A DNA stretch of 64,000 nucleotides from Olivibacter domesticus (GCF_900109575.1 NZ_FOAF01000008.1:1-64000), one strand, 5' to 3'. Positions 16,207 through 26,628 are shown, numbered from the stretch's first letter. Made by a program: numbers and translations. Notes: a model not told the origin generated them from the letters alone.

Positions 16207-17823
16207 CTATTGTTTTTCTCTAATGGTTGGATAGCTAATACCTAGTTGCTCTAAGTAAGTGGCATATTTCTTAGGATCGTAATAGTATTTTTTCATTTGT
16301 GGTCTAAACTCCTCCATAATCTTTTTATTCAGATAAATAGCTGGTTTATCTTTTTCTGAAATCAAAGGCGTGTATTTAATCTCTTTAGTTTGCACATCCT
16401 TAAAATAAGTCCACGCATCCTCAATAATCTGCGGATTAATTAACATATCCAATAAAGTAAGTGCCTCTGCCTTTGCTCCAGCAATGACTCCTTTATGTGC
16501 AATTGGCGTAGCCATAGCTATAGCATTAGCCCAATGATGGCCCGGTAAACCAGGTATATTAGCTGGATAACGTAATACAACAGTTGGTACATTCCAAGCA
16601 ATATCTGCTATATCATCGGATCCTCCACCCATAGTAGAAGAAGTGGCAGACGGTACACCCAGGGGACTTAACTCGCTATTCATTCCCTCTTCTTTAACTT
16701 TTAACTCTTTCTGTATCGCCTTTGCTAACTCTTGATCCTGATCGCTCCATTGGGGTAATCCTACGGTTTTTATATTTTCATACATTGTTTCAGCAATTGC
16801 TTTATTAAAATGACCTGGCCAGGCACTGCCTAAGACCTCGTACGTCATCTTCGTGTTGGTCATTTTAGCCGCTCCTTCGGCGATTCGTATGCCATCTTGG
16901 TACATCTGCACAATTTTTGGATAAGTTTTTTCTCTAAAGTAATACCATACCGCTGCCTTCGAAGGAACAACATTAGGTTGATCACCCCCATCTGTTACTA
17001 CATAATGTGATCGTTGAGTAGGTTCCATATGCTGTCGATGATAGTTCCATCCTACATTCATTAGCTCAACCGCATCTAACGCACTTTTCCCCCGCCATGG
17101 AGCTCCCCCTGAATGGGCCGCTTCTCCTTCAAAATTAAATTTGACAGATATCATGCCATTGCCTCCGCTATCTCCGTAAGAAACACCAAGATTATTGGCG
17201 ACATGAGTGAAAATACACGCATCTACATCCTTAAAGTAACCGTCTCTTACATAATAAGCTTTAGTAGCAAGCTGCTCTTCCGCAACACCGGGCCATAATA
17301 CCAAGGTACCAACAATCTTTTCACGCTCCATTATTTTTTTTAAGGCTAGTACCGCAGTAATATTGAGTGGAATTCCGGAATTATGTCCTTCTCCATGTCC
17401 TGGAGCTCCTTCCACCAGGGGCGCATGATAGGCAACACCAGGTTTTTGGGAAGCTTTTGGAATACAATCAATATCACTGCCTATAGCGATAACAGGCTTG
17501 CCACTGCCCCATTTAGCCAGCCAAGAAGTAGGAACCCCAGAGATGCCATATTCTATCTCAAATCCATTTTCTTTTAAAATATCGGTGAGATAACGGGAAG
17601 TCTCTTCTTCCTGAAAGCCTAGTTCGCCAAAGCTGAAGACCATGTCTACCATCTCTTGACTACGTTTTTGCTCTTTATCGATTTCTTGAACAAGCTCACT
17701 CTTTAAAGCCGATAATTTTTTATCGCTTATTTTTTGTGCTGATACGTTATTAATAGATGCAAATGCCATATATCCCAATAAAGCACTGGCAGTGAATATT
17801 TTTAAAAAAGAATTCGTTTGCAT
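16207..17823 (-). CDS. M20 family amidohydrolase, AbgB-like, exported
   Basis: A 538-residue metal-dependent amidohydrolase of the M20 peptidase family, closest in layout to AbgB (p-aminobenzoyl-glutamate hydrolase subunit B). A signal peptide covers residues 1-29 (ending NVSAQ). Metal-site motifs include IAIGSDIDCIPK, GHGEGHNSGI, GVAEEQLATKAYYVRDG and the C-terminal GLPGHHWANAIAM. The internal SGGAPWRGKSALDAVELMN is the dimerisation-domain signature. It should release an amino acid from an N-acyl or peptide substrate in the periplasm. It is the last gene of locus 2, 11 bp after the metalloprotease gene, which points to peptide or acyl-amino-acid uptake. Confidence 0.9.
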   Translation of the reverse strand: MQTNSFLKIFTASALLGYMAFASINNVSAQKISDKKLSALKSELVQEIDKEQKRSQEMVDMVFSFGELGFQEEETSRYLTDILKENGFEIEYGISGVPTSWLAKWGSGKPVIAIGSDIDCIPKASQKPGVAYHAPLVEGAPGHGEGHNSGIPLNITAVLALKKIMEREKIVGTLVLWPGVAEEQLATKAYYVRDGYFKDVDACIFTHVANNLGVSYGDSGGNGMISVKFNFEGEAAHSGGAPWRGKSALDAVELMNVGWNYHRQHMEPTQRSHYVVTDGGDQPNVVPSKAAVWYYFREKTYPKIVQMYQDGIRIAEGAAKMTNTKMTYEVLGSAWPGHFNKAIAETMYENIKTVGLPQWSDQDQELAKAIQKELKVKEEGMNSELSPLGVPSATSSTMGGGSDDIADIAWNVPTVVLRYPANIPGLPGHHWANAIAMATPIAHKGVIAGAKAEALTLLDMLINPQIIEDAWTYFKDVQTKEIKYTPLISEKDKPAIYLNKKIMEEFRPQMKKYYYDPKKYATYLEQLGISYPTIREKQ

Positions 17824-17834
17824 GAATGTTTCAA

Positions 17835-20378
17835 TTAGTTAAATGAACAAATACTATTGTTATTAAAATCTATTGATGGCATACCTATTGGTGCTCCTGG
17901 AGGCATTTGCATAGGCGTTTGTACCTCAAACTGAGATGGATTTCGCCTAAAAGTAGCCACCTCTGCTAGACCATAACGTAGGTTAGAAGCATAAGCTGGC
18001 GATGCAGTGCCAACTGTCTTTTCCATCCATGCAGCAAGCGCATCTATGAGGAAAAGTGTTTGTCCTTTAACGATAGGAGAAACATTTTTACTTGCGGCTA
18101 GCTGAAGTAGATATTGTAAGGTAGTGTTGTTTACCATCACCTGTAATTCACCTTCGTAACCAGCGGGAAGCGGTTTTTTCCAAGTGGCATCAAGCAATTT
18201 TTCTACCATAGAAATAAATCCCGGTTGTTTAGCATCTCTGCCTTGGTATTCAATTAAACGAGCGGCTCTGGCAGGGTCTAATAAAAAGCCAATAGTAGTA
18301 CCCGCAACCGTTTCGGCTGCAGCTATAGGATCAAATGTCGAACCGGTGTAGCGATTAAATATTTCTCTGGTTTCCGGATAACCCGAAGGACGGGGAGGGA
18401 TTTGTTGAATTAAGCTTTCGGGTAAAGTTAAAGCACTTGGCTGAATGGTTTTTAATAACGTATTGAAAGCATTCCACTGTTCGTCAGGTTCTATAAGCTT
18501 AGTTACCGTTTGTCCGTCGTTCTTTATGGCGTGCGTAAAATATAAACCGCCAATAGACTTAACAGCTGCCTCAATTTGATAGCGATGTAAAAGATACATT
18601 GGCACTAATACTTCCTCCAAGGTTGCCATCGGAGCGCCGCTTGGGATAGCTTTTTCAGAGAATTTCTTTAATACTGCTGCTCTTATTTCGATTATACGCT
18701 CAAGTTCATCTACTGCATTTACCCCTTCATCCCATTGGTTTGCAATGGGGTGCACATAGCCCCCTATATCAGGTATAAAGATATGTCCCTGTGCTAAGGT
18801 TTCCTGCATGATTTTATCCAAGGCATCGTCTTCGTTCGTGCCTTCGGGAAAATCTTGGTAACCCCACATAATTGCCCTTTTGTCCCAAGCACCAATGCCA
18901 ATAGCGTAGGCATCAGCTACATTTATGTTTCCTTGCTTATCCATGCTAAAGCGAGGAAAAGGATAATCCATTACAGAGGCTCGGTCTTTCGTACTGGAAG
19001 TGAAATTATGATAAAGCCCTAGGGTGTGGCCAATTTCATGTGCAGACAACTGACGAATGCGTGCTAAGGCAAACTTTTCCATTGCTTCACTTACCGGTTT
19101 GCCGTCTTCATAATTTTGCAATAAGCCTTCGGCTATCAGGTAGTCTTGACGATGTCTATCGGCACCTAGCGTTACTACTCCTTTAATAATTTCACCGGTA
19201 CGCGGGTCGATATGTGACATGCCGGTAGAATAGGCACGTGGATTGCCCGTGCGATTAATCCAATTTACAATATTGTAGCGAATATCCATCGGGTCGGCTC
19301 CTTCTGGGAGTTCCTTAATCTGAAAGGCATTTTTGTAGCCTGCGGCCTCAAAAGCTTGATTCCACCAACTACCACCTTCTATAAGCGCTTTTTTAATTAA
19401 GGCCGGCGCACCCCGATCTACATAATAGATAATTGGTTTTACGGGTTCACTCAGTGCCGCATTTGGATCTTTCTTTTGCAAACGTTGCCTACGAGTAAAG
19501 CGTTTGAGTATCGGTTCTTTCATAGACGCTGCAAAATCCATATAACTGAACATATTAAAGCCAGATCGCGGATCAAATTTTCTTGGTTTATATCCATCAT
19601 CAGGTAATGCTACAAAGGATTGGTGCATTTTTACGGTGACTGAGTTTGGATCGGGCGCGATACCAGGCCCTCCGCCCCAACGGCTAGCAGCGGTGGAGCC
19701 ACCGGTGAAGGTAATAATCGCTTCAAATTCAGTATTTTTTGGAAAGTTTTTAGTGTTTTCCATGTAAATGGCAGATCGGCTTTCATCGAAATGGTAAGTA
19801 GCACTGCTACTTTTACCTTCCCCTATATTAAGACCAGGAAGATTGTTTTGTCCCACGCGATTGGCTATTTTCTGGCTATCCCGTATAATGAAAGGAGTGA
19901 GGTCAATTAATATATGTTCGCCTTCTGCAGCAAGGGGGGTGAAAGCCCAAATAACTGATTGAGCGAAAGCGTTTTCTACCGCCTTTTGCTCATCTTTATT
20001 CTCGGTCACAGCTCTAAAAGAATAGTTTGGTTCAACTAGCAATATTTTAGGACCCACCTTGATAAATTTGGCAATTGCCGCGCTTGCCTGCCCCCGTTCC
20101 GGTCCACCTGAACCAACACCGTCAGTCAGCGAATTATAATAGAGAAATTCGGCGCCAAGTTTGTCAACCTCTAGATAAATTTTACCGTTTTTTTCATCAT
20201 AATAAAAATTAAAATAACCAGCATGTTTTGTTAAGTTCTTTACCTTCTCGGTGATGTTTTCAACGCTACTTGCATCTGTTTTAACTTTTTGTGCGCACGC
20301 TATTCGATAAGACAGGAGCCCGCCTAGCGGAAGTATTATTAGCAAAGTGTTAGTGATTGCTTTTTTAATATGCATCAT
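17835..20378 (-). CDS. Zinc-dependent metalloprotease (DUF5117/DUF4953 type), exported
   Basis: An 847-residue gluzincin-like protease. A signal peptide covers about 1-29. A DUF5118-like segment (about 40-90, FNFYYDEKNGKIYLEV) and DUF5117 (about 95-285) precede the catalytic DUF4953 part. The zinc motif HEIGHTLGLYHNF puts zinc ligands at His447, His451 and His457, with Glu448 as the catalytic base; a conserved SVMDYP follows as the Met-turn. Length matches the family (about 800-850). The gene lies 14 bp after the SusD gene and 11 bp before an M20 amidohydrolase. I infer that locus 2 breaks down a peptide or protein; the specificity of the family is unknown. Confidence 0.93.
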   Translation of the reverse strand: MMHIKKAITNTLLIILPLGGLLSYRIACAQKVKTDASSVENITEKVKNLTKHAGYFNFYYDEKNGKIYLEVDKLGAEFLYYNSLTDGVGSGGPERGQASAAIAKFIKVGPKILLVEPNYSFRAVTENKDEQKAVENAFAQSVIWAFTPLAAEGEHILIDLTPFIIRDSQKIANRVGQNNLPGLNIGEGKSSSATYHFDESRSAIYMENTKNFPKNTEFEAIITFTGGSTAASRWGGGPGIAPDPNSVTVKMHQSFVALPDDGYKPRKFDPRSGFNMFSYMDFAASMKEPILKRFTRRQRLQKKDPNAALSEPVKPIIYYVDRGAPALIKKALIEGGSWWNQAFEAAGYKNAFQIKELPEGADPMDIRYNIVNWINRTGNPRAYSTGMSHIDPRTGEIIKGVVTLGADRHRQDYLIAEGLLQNYEDGKPVSEAMEKFALARIRQLSAHEIGHTLGLYHNFTSSTKDRASVMDYPFPRFSMDKQGNINVADAYAIGIGAWDKRAIMWGYQDFPEGTNEDDALDKIMQETLAQGHIFIPDIGGYVHPIANQWDEGVNAVDELERIIEIRAAVLKKFSEKAIPSGAPMATLEEVLVPMYLLHRYQIEAAVKSIGGLYFTHAIKNDGQTVTKLIEPDEQWNAFNTLLKTIQPSALTLPESLIQQIPPRPSGYPETREIFNRYTGSTFDPIAAAETVAGTTIGFLLDPARAARLIEYQGRDAKQPGFISMVEKLLDATWKKPLPAGYEGELQVMVNNTTLQYLLQLAASKNVSPIVKGQTLFLIDALAAWMEKTVGTASPAYASNLRYGLAEVATFRRNPSQFEVQTPMQMPPGAPIGMPSIDFNNNSICSFN

Positions 20379-20392
20379 AATAGTATTTAAGT

Positions 20393-21847
20393 TTATAAAT
20401 CTTTATTGGTTAATAATTCTGAATTCGGCAACGGAAAAATATACGCTTCGTCTGCTGGAGCCACGGCTGGAGCCGAACCCTTGGCAGGGATAGTTCGTAA
20501 AGTACGTAACAAATCATTGGAACGCAATCCCTCGCCAAGGAATTCTATACGTCTTTCATGTAAGATTGTGTTGACTAAAGAAGTTTCATCAGCAACAGCA
20601 TTTGCCGTGAATTGATAGCTGGCATCTGCTCGATTTCTCACGAATGATAAAAGATTTCTTGCTTTATTAAGATCCCCCGTGTGAGCGGCAGCCTCTGCGT
20701 AGTTTAACAATACTTCGGCATAACGTATAACGGGAATATAATCAAGGAAAGGTGACGGTTTATTATATTTTTTTAGATATTTAGTTGTGCCGGTAGTGAT
20801 GAACTGCCTACGTTGATCGTTTTCCCGCCATTCCATATCGCCAATGATCCCATCTGGATTGAGATTGTATTCGGAGTTTCCAGCGGGAGCCGTATTGAGA
20901 TTATAAGTAATGGATGATTGACCGGTAGAGGAATCTAAATCAGTCATAGGCATACTGAAGATGGATTCAGTCGTTGTATAATTGTTCCCCAAAAACGGAA
21001 CCGTAGCATCCGTTTGTAATGTGTTGGCTACACCTGTTTCAGCGCGATAGGGAGCGTTAGAGGAGACAATTTTTTGTGCCTCTTGTACCACCATGCTATA
21101 ATTACCCATTGTAAGGTATACCCTTGTTTTAAAAGCAATAGCCGTATTGCGATGGGCACGAGTAGTATTAAGTAATGGTGTGTCATACGTTAAAGGTAAG
21201 TTCTCTTCTGCTTCGTCGAGGTCTTTTAATATTTGACTATACACTTCAGCAACCGTACTTCTAGCTAAGGAGTTATTCTCGGATGTAGTTTCCCCTTGCA
21301 GCCGAAGGGGTAAACCGGGTGACGTGCCGTTATTTTCTATATAGGGCCTGGCATACAGTGTTACCAATGCAAAATAAGCAACAGCACGAACGAATTTAGC
21401 TTCCGCTGCATATTGAGATGCTATTTTAGGATCTACTTTGTTGGCATTGTCGTTGAGCCCTTGTAGAAATACATTACAAAGGTTAATGGTGCGATAAGCC
21501 GCGGTCCATAAATTCTGAACCTCGTTAGAACCCGCATTTAACGTATGATTCCATGAGTCAAATGCAGTAAATAGGTTAGCTGTCCGGTTAATATATTCAT
21601 CACCACGTACCTCCGCATAAATATAATAGCGGCCACCATAAAATTGTTGATCTTTCATGCCTCTATATAAACCATTTACCAGTGCCAATACGCGCTCTGG
21701 TGTATCAAACGTTTGCTCCTGTGGAATATATGTGGTTGGGTCTGGATGCAAATAATCTTTTTCACTACAAGAACTGAGACTCAAGATCGTTAGCAATAAA
21801 AGTTTAAAGCTATGCTTGTATAAATCGTTTTGAAGAGTAACTTTCAT
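20393..21847 (-). CDS. RagB/SusD family outer-membrane lipoprotein, locus 2
   Basis: A 484-residue SusD-like lipoprotein. The signal ends in the lipobox SLSSCSEKD. TPERVLALVNGLYRGMKDQQF and AEAKFVRAVAYFALVTLYARPY are SusD N-terminal features. VIRYAEVLLNYAEAAAHTGDL and ERRIEFLGEGLRSNDLLR are the conserved C-terminal helices, and FPLPNSELLTNKDL closes the protein. It should bind the locus 2 ligand on the surface over its SusC partner. The gene follows susC by 38 bp and is followed by the metalloprotease gene after 14 bp, so the operon is tightly packed. Confidence 0.95.
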   Translation of the reverse strand: MKVTLQNDLYKHSFKLLLLTILSLSSCSEKDYLHPDPTTYIPQEQTFDTPERVLALVNGLYRGMKDQQFYGGRYYIYAEVRGDEYINRTANLFTAFDSWNHTLNAGSNEVQNLWTAAYRTINLCNVFLQGLNDNANKVDPKIASQYAAEAKFVRAVAYFALVTLYARPYIENNGTSPGLPLRLQGETTSENNSLARSTVAEVYSQILKDLDEAEENLPLTYDTPLLNTTRAHRNTAIAFKTRVYLTMGNYSMVVQEAQKIVSSNAPYRAETGVANTLQTDATVPFLGNNYTTTESIFSMPMTDLDSSTGQSSITYNLNTAPAGNSEYNLNPDGIIGDMEWRENDQRRQFITTGTTKYLKKYNKPSPFLDYIPVIRYAEVLLNYAEAAAHTGDLNKARNLLSFVRNRADASYQFTANAVADETSLVNTILHERRIEFLGEGLRSNDLLRTLRTIPAKGSAPAVAPADEAYIFPLPNSELLTNKDL

Positions 21848-21885
21848 AATTTTTTTTTTACATACATTTTAAATTGTTCTAGGGC

Positions 21886-24800
21886 TTAGAAGCCTACGTT
21901 TACACCTAATGTAAAAGTACGTGCTTGGGGTACCGAATTTTTGTCAACACCGGGAGTTAAATTGTCATTTCCATTAGATGAAAGTTCTGGATCGGAACCG
22001 CTGTAGCCTGTAATTAAAAAGGCATTAAACACTTGTCCATAGATACGAACCGAGCTAATGCCCGATTTACCCAATAAGCGAGGAGGGATTCGATAACCCA
22101 GCGATACCGTTTGCAAACGTAGAAAATCGGCCTTCTCTACATTCTCAGAAATTGGATAAGAAGAACCATTAGAAATCACATCCCCATATACCAGGCGAGG
22201 AATATCTGTTATTTGTCCAGGTGTCGTCCAACGATCAAGTACATCGGTATAATTGTTCCAAAAACGCTGGTCGCGCAATGTTCCTTTGCTACCATTTTGA
22301 ATATAGTTGCCGCCCGAATAGACAAAATTTAAGTTAAGATCAAAATTCTTGTATTGGAGAGTATTGTCAAAACCACCGTACCAAGTGGGAAGCGCATTGC
22401 CGAGCAAATAATAATCACTCCCTGAGATAGCGGCAGCGGGGCTTCCATCTAAGTATGTCCACCTACTTTGTCCCGTTGCTACCGCATGGCTATATTGTAC
22501 GCGTTCACCATTACGATTAATAAAAATACGTTGCCCTGTTTCGGGATTAACGCCATCGGTTTTCGCACCGTATAAGCTGCCTACTGAATAACCCACACGT
22601 GTTATATTGGTTGCTTCGGCGGCAGTACTAGTTGACCCTACAATATCAGCGTTGCCTTCTGCCAGTGCAGTTACCCTGTTTTTTATAGTCGTAAAATTTA
22701 ATGAAGCATTCCAATTAAACGCATTCCGCTCAATTACGCGTGTATTAAATGCGAATTCAAAACCGCGGTTATACATAGCGCCAACATTTAACATAATGCC
22801 GTTATTGGGAATTCCCTTAGAAGGCGACTGCGGTGCATTTAAGATGAGTCCATTTACATCATTGTAGAAATAAGTCATCTCGACTTGAAAGCGGTCATGA
22901 AAGAAGGAGATATCGGCACCCAAATTAGTTTGGTCACTCGTTTCCCACTCTAAGCCAGTATTACCTGCTTGGTAGTAATTTAGCATAGGAGCATCTCCAT
23001 ATAAACCAGATTCATATAGATTGAGAGATGCAAATTTATTAGGGTTGTTTGCATTGCCTACACGACCCCAGCTAGCACGTAACTTTACACTATTCATGAT
23101 GGCGGCCAAACTCGAATTCTTATAGAAACTTTCCTCAGAGAGTGTCCAGCCTAGTGAGGCGCCGCCGAATACACCGAATTTAGAATCTTCCCCTAGAATG
23201 GAATTGCCATCCCGACGAAAGTTGATTGTCAAGAAATATCTCTTAGCATAATCGTAATTGATGCGAGAGATATAAGAAATGAGCGAAGATTGAGCGTCTA
23301 GCATGTTGGCGAAAGGAATAATCCGGCCGTAGCTTCCTTCAAAGTTTTCATAATATTGATCGGAAAGTTGTGTGCGGTTTGCTCCCCATCTATTAAAATC
23401 AAAATGTTGAACTTCATATCCCGCTAATAAGGCGAGGTTGTGCTCCGCAAAGTTTCTTCTAAAAGAAAGTGTGTTGCTCCAGTTCCAGGTATTAATATTA
23501 TTCATCGTGTTTGCCGCGTTTCCTCTAGCGGTGAAACCGGGGCCGTGCAAGGCGCTTTCGAAGGTCTTATTCTCAACTTTTGTCCAATCAAGGGCATAAC
23601 TGGTTTTAAAGTCCAAACCCTCCAATAATGTTACGGTGGCTCCCACATTGCCAATAATATGGTCATTCTGCGCATCATACCTATTTAAACCAAGTAGGGC
23701 AGTCGGATTATAAAAATTGCTAGGCACCGTGTTATTTCCCATTCCCATGGTGTTAGTGCTACTGTTTATGTTATAAGATCCATCTGTATTGTAGGGCCCC
23801 ACATTTGGAGCTGTAAGCCACGCTAGTCGAGCTATTCCGGTAAGTAAGAAGGCGTTGCCTCTTAAAGATCCTGTATTCGGTGACTGATTGTTACTACGGG
23901 TATAATTGGCGCCACCTGTTAATTTGAGCCAGTTAGTAAGGTTATGATCAACATTGAAACGGACACCAATACGATCAAATTCATTATTTTTGATGAAGCC
24001 CTTTTGGTCGGAATAATTGGTTGAGAAGAAATATTTAGTGTCTTCTGATCCGCCTGTAATATTCAAACTGTGATTGTGTGAGAATCCTGTTCTGTAAGTT
24101 TCGTCGTACCACCGGGTGTCTACTAAAGAACCATCGTCATTATATGTAGGAAAGAAATAGGCAGATGCTACTTTATCATTATTCGCATTGCCACTTGAAA
24201 TTTTTGAGTTTAATACAGCTTCATTTTTTATCATCATAAATTGTTCTGCATTCAACATAGTAGGCAATCTTACTGGATTCGAAATACCTGTCCAGCCTTC
24301 ATAATTTACACGGGCTTTGCCCGTCTTCCCTCTTTTGGTAGTAATGATCATCACGCCAGCTGCACCTCTTGAGCCATAAATAGAGGTAGATGCCGCATCT
24401 TTCAATATATTAATAGATTCAATATCGGCGGGGTTGATATCTCCGAGGGGGTTGTTCGACACGTTAGCATTAGATGATACGCTCTCACCCGCATTGATAG
24501 GAATTCCATCCACCACAATAAGTGGGTAAGAACTTTGAGAAATAGAGTTGACACCACGGATACGGATAACAGGTGCATTATTTAGAACCCCGTTAGGTTG
24601 GGCAATATTGACACCAGAAGCCCTACCTGCCAATGCTTGATCAAAACTTTGAACCGGCTGATCTGCCAATTTTTCTCCTCCAATGCGAGAAGCAGAACCT
24701 GTAAATTCTTCTTTTCGCTGTACGCCATAACCAACCACCACCACCTCACTTAATTCAGCAGCAACAGGCTCCAATTTAAAATTTAAAACAGTTTTGTCTG

Positions 24801-25401
24801 AAACGGCCATCTCAATTGGGCGATATCCCATATAAGAAACGATGATAATAGCATTTTTTGGGAGATTTTTCAACATGAAGTGACCATTCTCATTTGTGCT
24901 TGTACCGAGGCTTGTACCTTTTATCTTTACCGCAGCAAACGGAATGGGGTCTCCTTTCTCATCCGTTACTGTTCCAGTGATTATTTGCTGCTGTGTTTGC
25001 GGGTTTCTATTGATATTGCTTTTAATACCTGTATTTTTTTTCTTTTCAATGATAACATAGAACTTTTCATTGTTCTTGGTATAGGTTAAATTTTTTTCAG
25101 CCAGTGCTTTACTTAAAGCAGCCTCAACCGTAGTTAGCATTTTAAGTGCATCCATATCCACTTGATTGCTGCCGAGCAATCCGCTGCGGTATGCTATTGA
25201 AACGTTAAATTTTTCTTCCAGGGTTTTAAACGCTTGTTCCAAACTAACTAGTTGAATGGAATGAATATAAGCCGGATGAATTTTTCTTAAATGAATAAAT
25301 GTAGAACTATGCACAGCTCCATAGGCATTGAGAGGTAGGAGTGGTAGCGTAGTTACACCAAGGAGAAGAGTTAAACTGACATTTTTTAGAGTTTTACGCA
25401 T
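21886..25401 (-). CDS. SusC/RagA TonB-dependent outer-membrane transporter with STN domain, locus 2
   Basis: A 1171-residue transporter if it starts at 25401 (MRKTLKNVSLTLLLG, a clean signal peptide); the frame is open to a Met at 25455. Next come an STN-like domain (about 50-122), a carboxypeptidase-regulatory-like domain (about 140-215), a TonB-box-like EVVVVGYG (about 219-226), a plug with PLIVVDGIPINAGE and IYGSRGAAGVMIITTKRG, and a long beta-barrel ending VNVGF. It partners the SusD protein downstream and is expected to signal through the FecR encoded upstream. The gap to fecR is 219 bp or more, the longest of the three loci. Confidence 0.95.
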   Translation of the reverse strand: MRKTLKNVSLTLLLGVTTLPLLPLNAYGAVHSSTFIHLRKIHPAYIHSIQLVSLEQAFKTLEEKFNVSIAYRSGLLGSNQVDMDALKMLTTVEAALSKALAEKNLTYTKNNEKFYVIIEKKKNTGIKSNINRNPQTQQQIITGTVTDEKGDPIPFAAVKIKGTSLGTSTNENGHFMLKNLPKNAIIIVSYMGYRPIEMAVSDKTVLNFKLEPVAAELSEVVVVGYGVQRKEEFTGSASRIGGEKLADQPVQSFDQALAGRASGVNIAQPNGVLNNAPVIRIRGVNSISQSSYPLIVVDGIPINAGESVSSNANVSNNPLGDINPADIESINILKDAASTSIYGSRGAAGVMIITTKRGKTGKARVNYEGWTGISNPVRLPTMLNAEQFMMIKNEAVLNSKISSGNANNDKVASAYFFPTYNDDGSLVDTRWYDETYRTGFSHNHSLNITGGSEDTKYFFSTNYSDQKGFIKNNEFDRIGVRFNVDHNLTNWLKLTGGANYTRSNNQSPNTGSLRGNAFLLTGIARLAWLTAPNVGPYNTDGSYNINSSTNTMGMGNNTVPSNFYNPTALLGLNRYDAQNDHIIGNVGATVTLLEGLDFKTSYALDWTKVENKTFESALHGPGFTARGNAANTMNNINTWNWSNTLSFRRNFAEHNLALLAGYEVQHFDFNRWGANRTQLSDQYYENFEGSYGRIIPFANMLDAQSSLISYISRINYDYAKRYFLTINFRRDGNSILGEDSKFGVFGGASLGWTLSEESFYKNSSLAAIMNSVKLRASWGRVGNANNPNKFASLNLYESGLYGDAPMLNYYQAGNTGLEWETSDQTNLGADISFFHDRFQVEMTYFYNDVNGLILNAPQSPSKGIPNNGIMLNVGAMYNRGFEFAFNTRVIERNAFNWNASLNFTTIKNRVTALAEGNADIVGSTSTAAEATNITRVGYSVGSLYGAKTDGVNPETGQRIFINRNGERVQYSHAVATGQSRWTYLDGSPAAAISGSDYYLLGNALPTWYGGFDNTLQYKNFDLNLNFVYSGGNYIQNGSKGTLRDQRFWNNYTDVLDRWTTPGQITDIPRLVYGDVISNGSSYPISENVEKADFLRLQTVSLGYRIPPRLLGKSGISSVRIYGQVFNAFLITGYSGSDPELSSNGNDNLTPGVDKNSVPQARTFTLGVNVGF

Positions 25402-25623
25402 GATGAAGACTTGTTTAGATGATTTTAAAAAATGCAAAGCATTTCCATTAACCAATAAATGTGTTTTACTGATTTCACTTTTTAATGTAGATGAACCTAA
25501 ATTTTAGAGGTCAAAAGCTGGTTTAACAGCGGAGAATAATGAATGTTTTTTGTGGCTTCATAGTAATGGGTTTGATATTTATATTATTGTCGATTATATT
25601 TTCTATAACAATAAAAAGTCTTT

Positions 25624-25648
25624 ACATGCGATTGAGCACATGTTTTTT
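25624..25648 (+). terminator. Weak opposite-strand terminator candidate in the fecR-susC gap of locus 2
   Basis: ACATG (25624-25628) pairs with CATGT (25639-25643), followed by a run of T ending at 25648. It is on the strand opposite to the operon, in the same gap where loci 1 and 3 have much stronger structures. No TAnnTTTG element was found at a matching distance. Confidence 0.3.
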
Positions 25649-25674
25649 CGTTAAAAATCCTGCTATAAAGCGAT

Positions 25675-26628
25675 TTATTTACGATATATTGATTTAGGTA
25701 GCAATAAGAATTGATCGTCCTTTCTCATAACATTTAAATCATATAATAATGCAATATTCGATATCATTTCTTTATGACTGACATTGAGGGGTAGAGAGCC
25801 TGAAGCATCCCTTTCTAACAATTTACTGTCTGTCACTTTCAGTCTTAACCCGTAAGTTTCTGATAATGTGGATAACACATATGAAAGTGTACCATGATTT
25901 AATACGAGCTTATACTGCTGCCAAATAAAAAAATCATCAATTGGTGCATTGTCTTTAAGTCTATACCCTGTACTGTTTTCCGTTAAAGAGAGGTACTGCC
26001 CAGGATGGATGAGTATTTGATGTTTACCTTTTTTGCTGTTATATCGAAAATTGATTTTTCCATTGCGGAGGGCTACCAGCGTCTCTACCGTTCTATTTCG
26101 TACATTAAATTCGGTACCTAATACATCAATATAGGTACTGTCGGATACATGTACCCTAAAAGGTTGATTGTTTTGTCGGTGTACGACCTGAAAAGTCCCT
26201 TCTCCCTTGATCCAAACTTCCCGTTCTGATGAAAAGCTATATTTATGATAAACCAAACTAGAGTTACCGTTTAGTTTAACAAGGGAGCCATCTGGCAATT
26301 TTAACTGTTTTATTTGACCAAACGCAGTTTTATAGGTTAATTTTTTAGGTGCAGATAATAATACAACTATGCTGGTGAATACCAATATAATAGAAGCTGC
26401 ATATAACACAGGCTTCCACCGGAACTTTAAAGAAAATGATGTAGCAGGTTGATAAGATATGTTGGATTTTGTCTTGATCGCTGACAGCATGTTACTGCGA
26501 AGATTGCGTCTAGTTTGCGGCCTTAGTTCTTCCGTATAACTATGCAGCTCATCCACTTCATTATACCATTTTTCGAAGCGTTCGTTAAGAGCTCTTTCCT
26601 CTTCCTTATGTTGATTGTATGGATCCAT
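25675..26628 (-). CDS. FecR family anti-sigma factor, locus 2
   Basis: A 317-residue FecR-like protein. The charged cytoplasmic N-terminus (1-70) precedes one membrane helix at about 73-93 (VLYAASIILVFTSIVVLLS). The periplasmic FecR domain contains LKLPDGSLVKLNGNSSLVYH, GEGTFQVVHRQNNQPFRVHV and VLGTEFNVRN. A short DUF4974-like end includes LNHGTLSYVLSTLSETYGL. It lacks the long insert seen in the FecR proteins of loci 1 and 3 and is about 60-80 residues shorter. It lies 56 bp after its sigma gene and should control it in response to the locus 2 SusC protein. Confidence 0.92.
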   Translation of the reverse strand: MDPYNQHKEEERALNERFEKWYNEVDELHSYTEELRPQTRRNLRSNMLSAIKTKSNISYQPATSFSLKFRWKPVLYAASIILVFTSIVVLLSAPKKLTYKTAFGQIKQLKLPDGSLVKLNGNSSLVYHKYSFSSEREVWIKGEGTFQVVHRQNNQPFRVHVSDSTYIDVLGTEFNVRNRTVETLVALRNGKINFRYNSKKGKHQILIHPGQYLSLTENSTGYRLKDNAPIDDFFIWQQYKLVLNHGTLSYVLSTLSETYGLRLKVTDSKLLERDASGSLPLNVSHKEMISNIALLYDLNVMRKDDQFLLLPKSIYRK

